Assembly (NCBI GenBank): GCA_021790495.1
Contig: JAJYGZ010000148.1
Location: forward strand, 1-12,219
Direction of reading: 5' to 3'
DNA length: 12,219 nt
Source of the DNA: Actinomycetes bacterium
GTDB taxonomy: Bacteria; Actinomycetota; Acidimicrobiia; Acidimicrobiales; Acidimicrobiaceae
Positions 1 to 7,700 of the stretch are shown one piece after another. Made by a program: the position numbers and the translations under genes. Every line of letters starts with the position of its first letter. Position 1 is the stretch's first letter. Below the pieces are notes generated by a model. The model searched no databases and was not told the origin of the DNA. It was given only the letters and a program-made list of their open reading frames with translations.

Positions 1-2
1 CC

Positions 3-464
3 CCTTGGAATACGCCCGACGATATCGTAGATCTCTTCAAGTTAATCGTCGAAAATGACCTCATCCAAAATGTCGACCCGATTCAATTGACGATTCGGTT
101 GCTCGTACCCCGCGGCTCTCTTGTGCTCCGACTAGAAGGCCTAGAAGGCGAGGCGACGACATTTGTGGAATCCGGAGACGATACCCTCAGTTACGCCTGG
201 AAGTCGCACTTCTCCGAGTTGGATCATCTCGCGGCTGAACTGTCCCAAAGGCTTGAGGAATGGCTTGCACTCGAGAACGCAATTGAAGTTTTTGACGCAA
301 TGTATCGCGTTTCATGCGAAATTCTGGGCAGGAGCTTCGACACGCCCAACTATGGCCAATTTAGCCCTCGAAGTGTGCCACAATTAACAGAATCATGGTT
401 CTGTTGCGCCGAGCCCGCAACAAAGATGCTCGCCAGGACTGCTGGTCCAGCTTGTGACGGCTAA
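3..464 (+). CDS. CCAEP-tail radical SAM protein, C-terminal part (5' end outside window)
   Basis: The reading frame is open from the left edge, so only the last 153 residues or so are visible. They begin PWNTPDDIVDLFKLI and continue NVDPIQLTIRLLVPRGSLVL. This resembles the C-terminal part of a family of actinobacterial radical SAM proteins named for a CUAEP or CCAEP tail, and the sequence here ends with SWFCCAEPA followed by 15 residues. The two cysteines are encoded TGT TGC at about 402-407, so this is the cysteine version, not a selenocysteine (TGA) version. The radical SAM CxxxCxxC cluster would lie upstream and cannot be checked. Substrate and reaction are unknown for the family as far as I know. 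The stop lies 43 bases before the helicase start on the same strand, so the two could be co-transcribed. A TTG at 87 is in frame but is internal, because homology-like sequence extends upstream of it. The family call rests on the tail and on memory of related proteins. Confidence 0.7.
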   Translation, partial: PWNTPDDIVDLFKLIVENDLIQNVDPIQLTIRLLVPRGSLVLRLEGLEGEATTFVESGDDTLSYAWKSHFSELDHLAAELSQRLEEWLALENAIEVFDAMYRVSCEILGRSFDTPNYGQFSPRSVPQLTESWFCCAEPATKMLARTAGPACDG

Positions 465-507
465 AGCGTCGCCTCAAGACCTTCGACATTGAAAGACACG
501 AGGAATC

Positions 508-2601
508 ATGTCGGACCTGGCCTATCTCAACGGACTTACACCCGAACAGACCGAGGCGGTCTGCGATCCCGCGAAAAACCTGTGCATAATCGCCGGACCG
601 GGGAGCGGAAAGACCACAGTGCTGACGCGCCGGATCGCATTGCGCGGATTGGATCCGGCAGTGCCGGCCAAAAATACCGTGGCCATAACATTCACCAATC
701 AGGCCGCCGACGAACTTAAATCCCGCTTGGCATCATTAGCGGTATACGACATGCCGTGGGTCGGAACCTTCCATAGTTTCGCCTTTCAGATTCTTCGCCG
801 CTACTACGACGAAATCCGCAAGCCGTTGCCACGACTCGTCAATCGAAAGGGTCGCGAACTCGCCAAGATCCTCCAAGGCGACACCCGATTCGCAGCGCTG
901 ATCGCAACTCGAAAGCCCACCGCTTCTTTGAGTAACCTCGAGGCGTCGCTTCTGATCAGCGAGATTTCCAGGGAGGTCGAGATCGCCAAGGCGTACTTGA
1001 TAACTCCTGATGCCTATCCGGCGTTCCACAAGGCACAACGCCGCGAAACCGCCCTTGACCCAGAGACAGTAGCGACGATTTTCCAAGCCTATGAAGGGCA
1101 CAAGCTCAAGTCCAACCAGATCGATTTTGAGGATTTGATAATCCGCGCCGAGGGGATTATGCGCGAAAACGTCAGCTTCGCTCAAACGATTCGATGGTGG
1201 TACCGCCATTGGTACGTAGACGAATTCCAAGATGTCAATGCTCCTCAAATCCAGCTTCTTGCGGCACTGATCGGCCGTGATCCAGATCTATGCGTTGTGG
1301 GTGATCCAAAGCAAGCCATATACGCGTGGAACGGCGCCTCTCCCAGACTCATGCTCCAATTTGATCAGGTATTTCCCGGAGCGAGCTTCCGATACCTAAC
1401 CGCAAACTTCCGTTCGACTCCAGAAATCGTCGATCTCGCGAACGCGACGGCGCAAACATTTTCCGATTCCGAGCTCTCGCGTCACGGCGGAGTCATCTTC
1501 GCCAAGCGACAAAGCGGAGCATCCGCAAAGATCTTCGAATTCGACGCAGCGGCCGACGAGGCTTCCTTTGTCGCCAAGCACATCTACCAAGCGATAGTCA
1601 ATGGCGTCGCACCCCAGGATGTCGCGGTTATCGCTAGGACGAACTCTCTGCTCCCAGCCTTCCAGTCCAATCTCTCCTCCCTAGGGATCCACAACTACAT
1701 CGCCGGCCAGAACGTCGTCATCAACGACGCCGCATTAAAGGCAGCCATCAGCCACTTGCGCGAAATTCTTGGACCGAGAGGCCGACTTCAAGACGTGGTG
1801 TCTCAGCTTGACAACCTTTTGGAGGAGCTCCGTATCGACGCGGAGCCAAGTTCAGGCTCCGAGAGCTCCCTGGCATACTTCCGCCAACTCGCCCTTGAGG
1901 CGCTTCGATTCGATCCCTTGATGGACCTTTACACCTTTACCAACTGGTTCAAGGTGCGCGCCGCTGAAAACGCCCCCGACAAGAAGCGCGGCGTAACCTT
2001 GACTACCATGCATAGGTCCAAGGGGTTGGAGTGGAACAACGTCTACGTAGTGGCTCTAGAACAAGGAATCCTTCCCCACGCAAAGTCACTTCGACCCGAA
2101 GCGTACGAGGAGGAGAAGCGACTACTCTACGTTGGCATCACCCGTGCTCGCGACCACGTCTATTTCACCTTGGCCCATCAGCGCGGAAACTCCAACCAGC
2201 TCCGGGAACGCTCGGTACTCTTGCGGGCAATTGAGTCCTTCTTGGACCCTACGGCTGGCACTCAAGCCTCACGCTCCCGATCGCTGGAATACATCCGAAA
2301 CAGCCGGGCAAAACTCCAAGCGTCGGGAAACTCTTCTCAATCCCCCGATCCAATCTATGAAACCTTGCGACTGTGGCGCAAACGCAGCGCCGCAGATCTG
2401 CTCATGGGCCACGAGCAGTTCCTCACTGACAGCGCGCTCCAATATATAGCAGCGACGCTTCCCCAGACCATGGAAGATCTCGCGTCGTGCCCGGGAGTTG
2501 GCAAAGGCTTCGCGGCAACGCACGGAGAGACGCTACTTCGCATCATCGCCGCCCTTCTGCGAGCTTCGCAACGAGCCAACGCCCTGGGGCTAAAGATATG
2601 A
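508..2601 (+). CDS. uvrD2: UvrD2-like superfamily 1A DNA helicase with HRDC domain
   Basis: A 697-residue ATP-dependent 3'-5' DNA helicase of the UvrD/PcrA/Rep family, acting in DNA repair or replication-conflict resolution. All SF1A motifs are visible: Q motif at 8-17 (NGLTPEQTEA), Walker A AGPGSGKT at 29-36, Ia ITFTNQAADEL at 60-70, GTFHSF at 86-91, DEAD-like VDEFQD at 237-242, GDPKQAIYAWNGA at 265-277, LTANFRST at 297-304, TTMHRSKGLEW at 499-509 and EKRLLYVGITRAR at 536-548. Residues about 612-690 look like an HRDC fold ending in PGVGKGFA. HRDC after the helicase core is the architecture of mycobacterial UvrD2. The tetracysteine segment known between core and HRDC in that protein is absent: residues 555-655 hold no cysteine. 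The ATG at 508 follows GAGG at 500-503, a slightly short spacing. The gene ends 16 bases from the oppositely oriented thioesterase. The helicase class is certain; the UvrD2 orthology is likely but inferred. Confidence 0.9.
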   Translation: MSDLAYLNGLTPEQTEAVCDPAKNLCIIAGPGSGKTTVLTRRIALRGLDPAVPAKNTVAITFTNQAADELKSRLASLAVYDMPWVGTFHSFAFQILRRYYDEIRKPLPRLVNRKGRELAKILQGDTRFAALIATRKPTASLSNLEASLLISEISREVEIAKAYLITPDAYPAFHKAQRRETALDPETVATIFQAYEGHKLKSNQIDFEDLIIRAEGIMRENVSFAQTIRWWYRHWYVDEFQDVNAPQIQLLAALIGRDPDLCVVGDPKQAIYAWNGASPRLMLQFDQVFPGASFRYLTANFRSTPEIVDLANATAQTFSDSELSRHGGVIFAKRQSGASAKIFEFDAAADEASFVAKHIYQAIVNGVAPQDVAVIARTNSLLPAFQSNLSSLGIHNYIAGQNVVINDAALKAAISHLREILGPRGRLQDVVSQLDNLLEELRIDAEPSSGSESSLAYFRQLALEALRFDPLMDLYTFTNWFKVRAAENAPDKKRGVTLTTMHRSKGLEWNNVYVVALEQGILPHAKSLRPEAYEEEKRLLYVGITRARDHVYFTLAHQRGNSNQLRERSVLLRAIESFLDPTAGTQASRSRSLEYIRNSRAKLQASGNSSQSPDPIYETLRLWRKRSAADLLMGHEQFLTDSALQYIAATLPQTMEDLASCPGVGKGFAATHGETLLRIIAALLRASQRANALGLKI

Positions 2602-2617
2602 CCCGGAGATACCTAAC

Positions 2618-3322
2618 CTAGTGTCTTTCGATGGTCGGTGAAATGCGGCCCGAGGCCAAGTCCGCGAGCTTCTTGAAATCAACCGATATAAATAGCGCCT
2701 CTGCCTGGGCAGTGAGCAGCTCCCCGGCGTAACAGCTTCCCTCGGTGTACACCTTCCTGCCGTCGCGCCGTACGATCCTCGCCTCAAACCGAAGCGGCTC
2801 ACCCCACGGCGTCGGCTTGCGATAGTTGACGGTCAGACGCGCGGTCATGCCCGGCGATCCGCTCATCGACTGGGCAAGTCCGAGCACTTCGTCGAACGCG
2901 GCGGCGAGAAAGCCACCATGTACGGCACCCGGAGGCCCTTCATATGCCGAACTGAACTCCACCTTTCCCACTACGATCCTCTCGCCATCGGGCGCGACTT
3001 CGACGGAGAGCACGACCGGCGCGGCGATCGGGTTGGATAAGCCGGAAATCGGAGAAAAGTCCAAGAAGCCGCCGTCGTTGCCGGCATTGGCCGCCTCGGC
3101 GAATCCCTCGTAATCCCGTCCCGTCGGATGGGTTTCGATCAAATCCGCCACCGCCTCAATTTGGGCAGCGATGACCTCCAACTCGTCAGCGGGCGCCTTG
3201 GAGGCAACGACGGAATTGATGATCCTGCGCGTCGCAGACCCAATCCGATGGAACTGCTGACGGCGCACATTGTCCAACCCCGAAATAGAACTCGTAACGC
3301 TTTCAATCCAGCTATTGCTCAA
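2618..3322 (-). CDS. PaaI-family (hotdog-fold) acyl-CoA thioesterase with N-terminal extension
   Basis: A 234-residue protein whose C-terminal part (about 100-220) is a hotdog-fold thioesterase domain. It hydrolyses an acyl-CoA or similar thioester, with exact substrate unknown. The signature lies at about 129-148, with PGAVHGGFLAAAFDEVLG; H135-G136-G137 and D144 are the residues expected to line the active site in this family. A second conserved stretch, TARLTVNYRKPTP, starts at residue 160. Residues 1-95 are a mostly helical, charged extension without signal peptide or membrane segment; stand-alone PaaI-type proteins are commonly near 140 residues, so this is a longer subtype. Translation starts at a TTG (3322-3320), supported by AAGGAG six bases upstream on the minus strand. 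It is the last gene of the leftward run behind exonuclease III (35-base gap) and converges with the helicase. It could assist fatty-acid or aromatic-CoA metabolism; that is inference. Confidence 0.85.
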   Translation of the reverse strand: MSNSWIESVTSSISGLDNVRRQQFHRIGSATRRIINSVVASKAPADELEVIAAQIEAVADLIETHPTGRDYEGFAEAANAGNDGGFLDFSPISGLSNPIAAPVVLSVEVAPDGERIVVGKVEFSSAYEGPPGAVHGGFLAAAFDEVLGLAQSMSGSPGMTARLTVNYRKPTPWGEPLRFEARIVRRDGRKVYTEGSCYAGELLTAQAEALFISVDFKKLADLASGRISPTIERH

Positions 3323-3328
3323 CTGCGA

Positions 3329-3334
3329 CTCCTT
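3329..3334 (-). promoter_or_regulatory. Shine-Dalgarno fixing the TTG start of the thioesterase
   Basis: The minus strand reads AAGGAG here, then six bases, then TTG at 3322-3320. This near-perfect ribosome binding site makes the unusual TTG the best start for the thioesterase gene. Confidence 0.75.
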
Positions 3335-3357
3335 TTGATAATCAATTCAGGCTCTCC

Positions 3358-4125
3358 CTACGCGTCGAAGCCGACCAATACGGGGGCATGGTCAGAGGGA
3401 CCGGCGCCCTTGCGCGCATTGCGATCGATTAGCGCCCAGCGAAGCGACTCAGAAACTTCTGGCGTACCGAGTACCAGATCAATCCGCATACCTTGGCGCT
3501 TGTGGAATGAGCCGCCGCGATAGTCCCACCAGGAGAAGAGATCTCCTTGGGCGTATCTCTGCCGAAAGAGATCGACCATACCGGAATCGAAAAGACGTCC
3601 TAGCGCCTCGCGCTCGGGAACCGACACATGGGTCGCGTCGACGAAAGCGGCCGGGTCCCAGACGTCAATGTCCTCGTAGGCGATGTTAAAATCGCCCGCG
3701 AAAACCACCTTGGCGCTTCGAGCCGTTTCCAATTCTGCGGTTCTACTTAATGCCTGCATCCATTCAAGCTTGAAGCGGTAGTGATCGGCACCTAGCGCCC
3801 TGCCGTTGGGCACGTATAGGGAAAAAACCCTAACGCCGCCACAGGTGGCACCGATGGCACGAGCTTCGCCGCCGGGTTCGCCGATGAGCCCACGGCTGAC
3901 TTCGCTAAGGCCAAGGCGAGACAATATCGCCACTCCATTCCACTGGCCCTGGCCGTAGTGGGCCCACTCGTATCCGAGCTTCTCGAAATCGCTCCCTGGG
4001 AAGGCCGCGTCGGCCAGCTTTGTCTCCTGAAGGCAGCAGACATCCGGCTTGGCACTCTCGAGCCACGGTAGCACTCGATCCATGCGGGCTCTTAGGGAAT
4101 TGACATTCCACGTCGCGAGAATCAC
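3358..4125 (-). CDS. xth: Exodeoxyribonuclease III (Xth/ExoA family AP endonuclease)
   Basis: A 255-residue Mg-dependent phosphoesterase of the endonuclease/exonuclease/phosphatase fold. It cleaves at abasic sites and trims 3' blocked ends in base excision repair in the cytoplasm. Family landmarks are in order and intact: ATWNVNSLRAR at 4-14 (N7), LQETK at 32-36 with metal-binding E34, SLYVPNG at 102-108, GDFNI at 144-148 (D145, N147), RIDLVLG at 214-220 and SDHAPV at 244-249 with catalytic D245-H246. Length matches the usual 250-270. The start is GTG, with GTGAGG about six bases upstream on the minus strand as a modest ribosome binding site; the N-terminal MILATWNVNS matches the family start. 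It sits 53 bases after fabZ and 35 before the thioesterase, so co-transcription is plausible, although the metabolic genes around it share no obvious pathway with repair. Confidence 0.95.
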   Translation of the reverse strand: MILATWNVNSLRARMDRVLPWLESAKPDVCCLQETKLADAAFPGSDFEKLGYEWAHYGQGQWNGVAILSRLGLSEVSRGLIGEPGGEARAIGATCGGVRVFSLYVPNGRALGADHYRFKLEWMQALSRTAELETARSAKVVFAGDFNIAYEDIDVWDPAAFVDATHVSVPEREALGRLFDSGMVDLFRQRYAQGDLFSWWDYRGGSFHKRQGMRIDLVLGTPEVSESLRWALIDRNARKGAGPSDHAPVLVGFDA

Positions 4126-4178
4126 TTTAGCCTCACTAGGATCGCAAAATCGCAGCGCGCGGGATCGACGAACCCGTT

Positions 4179-4595
4179 CTACGCATTGGCAATGATAAAC
4201 ATGATGTCGACCTCGGTGGCCACGGCACCGTTGATGCGGGCGATCCCGTGGCCCTTGCCGGCGCGAGCGGACATCTTGGCCAGCTCCACCTCAAGATCCA
4301 GGGTATCGCCCGGAACTATCTGTCTCCTAAAGCGAGCCTGGTCAATCCCGCCAAATAGAGGAAGCTTGCCCTTGTATCGCTCGTCAGCCAACACCGCGCA
4401 AGCACCGAGTTGGGCCAGGGATTCGACCTGCAACACTCCTGGCAGCGTGGGACGACCGGGAAAATGCCCAGCGAAAAAGTCCTCGTCGCCTCTCAGGTGC
4501 CAGGTTCCCTTGGCGTACTCGCCGGGGCGAATTTCGGTGATCTCATCGACCAATAGAAAGGGCGGCCGATGCGGAATGAGCTCTTCTGGTTTCAC
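4179..4595 (-). CDS. fabZ: 3-hydroxyacyl-ACP dehydratase, FabZ type
   Basis: A 138-residue hotdog-fold dehydratase that removes water from 3-hydroxyacyl-ACP to give trans-2-enoyl-ACP in type II fatty acid synthesis. Family hallmarks are clear: IPHRPPFLLVDEI at 7-19, then GHFPGRPTLPGVLQVESLAQ at 43-62. H44 and E58 occupy the catalytic His/Glu positions. The length is typical of FabZ (140-150). The start is GTG with only a weak purine stretch upstream (AGG about 10 bases away). The gene lies 107 bases downstream of kgd and 53 before xth. No other fab genes are beside it, so it is detached from the usual fatty-acid cluster. FabA-type isomerase activity seems unlikely because FabA proteins are longer and have a different pattern around the catalytic helix, but that rests on memory of the families. 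Confidence 0.92.
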   Translation of the reverse strand: MKPEELIPHRPPFLLVDEITEIRPGEYAKGTWHLRGDEDFFAGHFPGRPTLPGVLQVESLAQLGACAVLADERYKGKLPLFGGIDQARFRRQIVPGDTLDLEVELAKMSARAGKGHGIARINGAVATEVDIMFIIANA

Positions 4596-4648
4596 ACTTG
4601 CCAGCCTAGATCAACGCACATGGGCCGCGACCGGGCGAAACCATGCAG

Positions 4649-4698
4649 AAAGTCAACCAATTCCTGCGCTGGGGAGGCACCCGGGAGTCCAAAGTCAA
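4649..4698 (-). repeat. 8-base direct repeat between kgd and fabZ
   Basis: AAAGTCAA occurs at 4649-4656 and again at 4691-4698 (TTGACTTT on the coding strand of fabZ), 42 bases apart start to start, both inside the 107-base spacer. That is close to four helical turns. It could be a paired operator or chance; no partner -10 box is evident downstream of either TTGACT. Confidence 0.25.
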
Positions 4699-4702
4699 GG
4701 CT

Positions 4703-7700
4703 TCAGTGCCGGTGCGGCCCGCCCGCCTCGGAGACCTTTACCGAGATCGCCCGATACAACAGGTCGGCCTGCTCAAGGGCGTGCATTGCCGCTGAACCGG
4801 TAGCTGGCGATCCCGAAGGTACTCGAGAGACGTGCCTAAGCTGAAAATCCTCACGAAGCATCGCATGGAGTTGCGAGTGCACAAACGACCACGATCCCTG
4901 GTTCTCGGGTTCCTCCTGGAGCCAAACAACCTCGCGGGCGCCCGAATAGCGACCTAGGACCGCCTCGATCTCAGCGACCGGCCAAGGGTAAAGCTGTTCC
5001 ACCCGCACCACGGCGCAAGACTCTCCGGCCTCTTTACCGAGTTGGACAGCCTCGGACTTCGCGAGCGCTTCGTAGGCCACCTTGCCCGAGCAGAGCACGA
5101 CCCGCTCCACGCTCGACGGATCGCGAGTAGCACTCGACCCGCTCGTAGTCGGGTCATCGATAACCGAATAGAAGCGTCCGCCAGTGAGCATATCCACCGG
5201 CACGCGGGTTTGGCGAGCTCTAAGCAGCGACTTCGGCGAGAATAGAATGACCGGCCTTACCTTGGCGCGTTTTACCTGTCCCCTAAGCATGTGAAAATAC
5301 TGTCCTGCGGTCGTAAGGTTCATAACCGCCATGTTCTCCCCGGCACAGCTCTGCAAAAAGCGCTCGATCCGTCCCGAGGAATGCTCCGGCCCCTGACCCT
5401 CGTGGCCGTGCGGCAAGAGCATCACCAGGCCAGACGTCTGGTCCCACTTGTCGTGAGCTGCGGCAAGAAACTGGTCGATTATGGTCTGAGCTCCGTTGGC
5501 GAAGTCGCCAAATTGAGCCTCCCAAATCACCAGCGCGTCACGCCTGACGCTCGAGTAGCCGTACTCGAAGCCAAGGGCCGCATATTCAGAAAGTAGCGAG
5601 TCGTAAATCATGAAGCGCCCTAGTTTTGACGGCCTCGCACTTTCGGTCACGAAGTCGGAAACGTGCTCAAGCGATACGTAGTCTTGACCGGTCTTGTAGT
5701 CAATCAGAGCAGCGTGGCGGTGCGAAAACGTACCACGCCTCGAGTCTTGGCCGGCCATACGAACGTCTACGCCCTCAAGCATGAGCGATCCAAAGGCGAG
5801 CGCCTCGCCCAGGGCCCAATCGACTTCGCCCCCGGCCAGTGTGGCGCGCCTCGCTTCGAGTTGGCGCAGCAACTTCGGATGGACGGTGAAGCCGGCTGGC
5901 CAGGCATGAAGAACTTCGCCAAGGAGTTCGACATCCGCCACGGGTATGTGGGTGTCCACGAGCTCAAGAGCGACGTTGTGCTCGGGAGCCTGGGGAAGCT
6001 CCGTGGGCTTGGGGGGCGCCGACGACCGGGTCTGATCAAGAGCGGATTGCAAGCGCGCAAGAAAATCGTCCAGCGAGTGCTCCGCCTCATCCATGGTGAT
6101 ATCGCCTCTGGCGATCAGGGCTTCGGTATAGAGCTTTCTAACCGAGCGCTTGGCTTCGATGATCTCATACATCTGCGGCTGGGTGTAGCTCGGCTCATCC
6201 CCTTCGTTGTGGCCAAAGCGGCGATAGCAGACCATGTCTACGACGACGTCTCGGTGGAACGCCTCGCGATAATCAAGAGCCAGCGACGCCACCCAAGCCA
6301 CGGCCTCTGGGTCGTCTCCGTTGACATGCAGTATCGGCGCCTGGACCATTTTGGCGACGTCAGTGGCGTAGCGGGATGAGCGCGCTTGGTCGGGATTGGT
6401 GGTAAAGCCAACTTGGTTGTTAATCACTAGATGCAAGGTGCCGCCTGTACGGTATCCGCCAAGTTGGGACAAGTTCAGCGTCTCGGCCACCACGCCTTGG
6501 CCCGCGAAAGCTGCGTCGCCGTGGAGCAATATCGGGAGCACCCGGAAGGAACCTCTTTCGCCGATCATATCTTGCTTGGCTCGCGTCATTCCTTCGACGA
6601 CTGGATCGACGGCCTCGAGATGCGAGGGGTTCGACGAGAGCGTCACCTCGATCGGTTGGCGACTAAAGCCCTCGTAGACGCCGCGGAACCCCTTGTGGTA
6701 CTTGACGTCACCCGAACCTTGCACGCTGGACGGATCGAGGTTTCCCTCGAACTCCTTGAAGATCTCCGAGTAGCTCTTGCCGACGATGTTGGTAAGTACG
6801 TTGAGACGCCCACGGTGCGCCATGCCGATCACAGCTTCGCGAAGACCCACAACCCCCGCTCGGTCGAGCGCTTGGTCTAAAAAGACGATGGCGGATTCGG
6901 CTCCTTCAAGGCCAAATCGCTTCTGACCTATGTAGCGGGTGTGGAGAAATCGCTCGAAGGCCTCGGCCGCATTCAGACGACTCAATATATGCATCTTTTG
7001 CGGCGTGGTGAACTGGGGCTGAACTCCTTCGACGCGCTGTTGAATCCACTCTTTCTGCGTAGGATCCTGAATGAACATGTACTCCATGCCAACAGTCCGA
7101 CAGTAGGTGTCTCGCAATACCTGAAGCACTTCTGCGAGCGTCATTTGGTCTTTACCCGCCAAGCCCCCCGAGAAGAAGGGACGGTCGAGATCCCAGACCG
7201 TAAGCCCGTAATATGCGGGGTCAAGCTCATCGGGCAATGCCGGGGACTTGAGGGCAAGCGGATCCAGGCGAGCCATCAGGTGACCCCGCGAACGGTAGGT
7301 ATCGATCAGTTGATTTACCAGCGCCTGCTTCCGCAGCTTGGTCAAATCGAAGCTGTCGTGGTCGTTGGTATCGCGCTGCCACGTCACCGGAGGATACGGC
7401 ACCGCCAGCGAATCGAAGATCTCCTGGTAAAAGCCATGCTCGCCGGTAAGAAGGCGGTGAATGTGGGCAAGAAACAGTCCGGACTCCGCCCCTTGGATGA
7501 CCCTGTGGTCATAGGTAGAGGTAAGAGTCACGGTCTTTGAAACGCCCAGGTCGACGAATAGCTGCGGATCAGCGGCTGCTAGGCCAATTGGGTAGGCGAT
7601 CGAACCCACGCCGATAATGACGCCCTGGCCTGACATGAGCCGGGGAATCGAGTGCTCCGTCCCAATCGTTCCTGGATTCGTGACGCTCACTGTGGCGCCC

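Noticed and set aside
736..1248. Open frame of 170 codons antisense to the helicase
   Set aside because: It lies entirely opposite conserved helicase motifs and has no supported start or motif.
2602..2617. Bidirectional terminator between the convergent helicase and thioesterase genes
   Set aside because: The gap is only 16 bases and holds no inverted repeat or T-run.
4186..4803. Open frame of 205 codons opposite fabZ and the end of kgd
   Set aside because: It is a composition shadow spanning two real genes on the other strand, with no recognisable protein.
5663..6379. Open frame of 238 codons on the strand opposite kgd
   Set aside because: It is antisense to the conserved E1 region of kgd and has no recognisable motif. 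Long antisense frames are expected opposite GC-biased coding sequence.
6941..7540. Open frame of 199 codons antisense to kgd
   Set aside because: Same reason: it overlaps conserved kgd sequence fully and shows no domain of its own.
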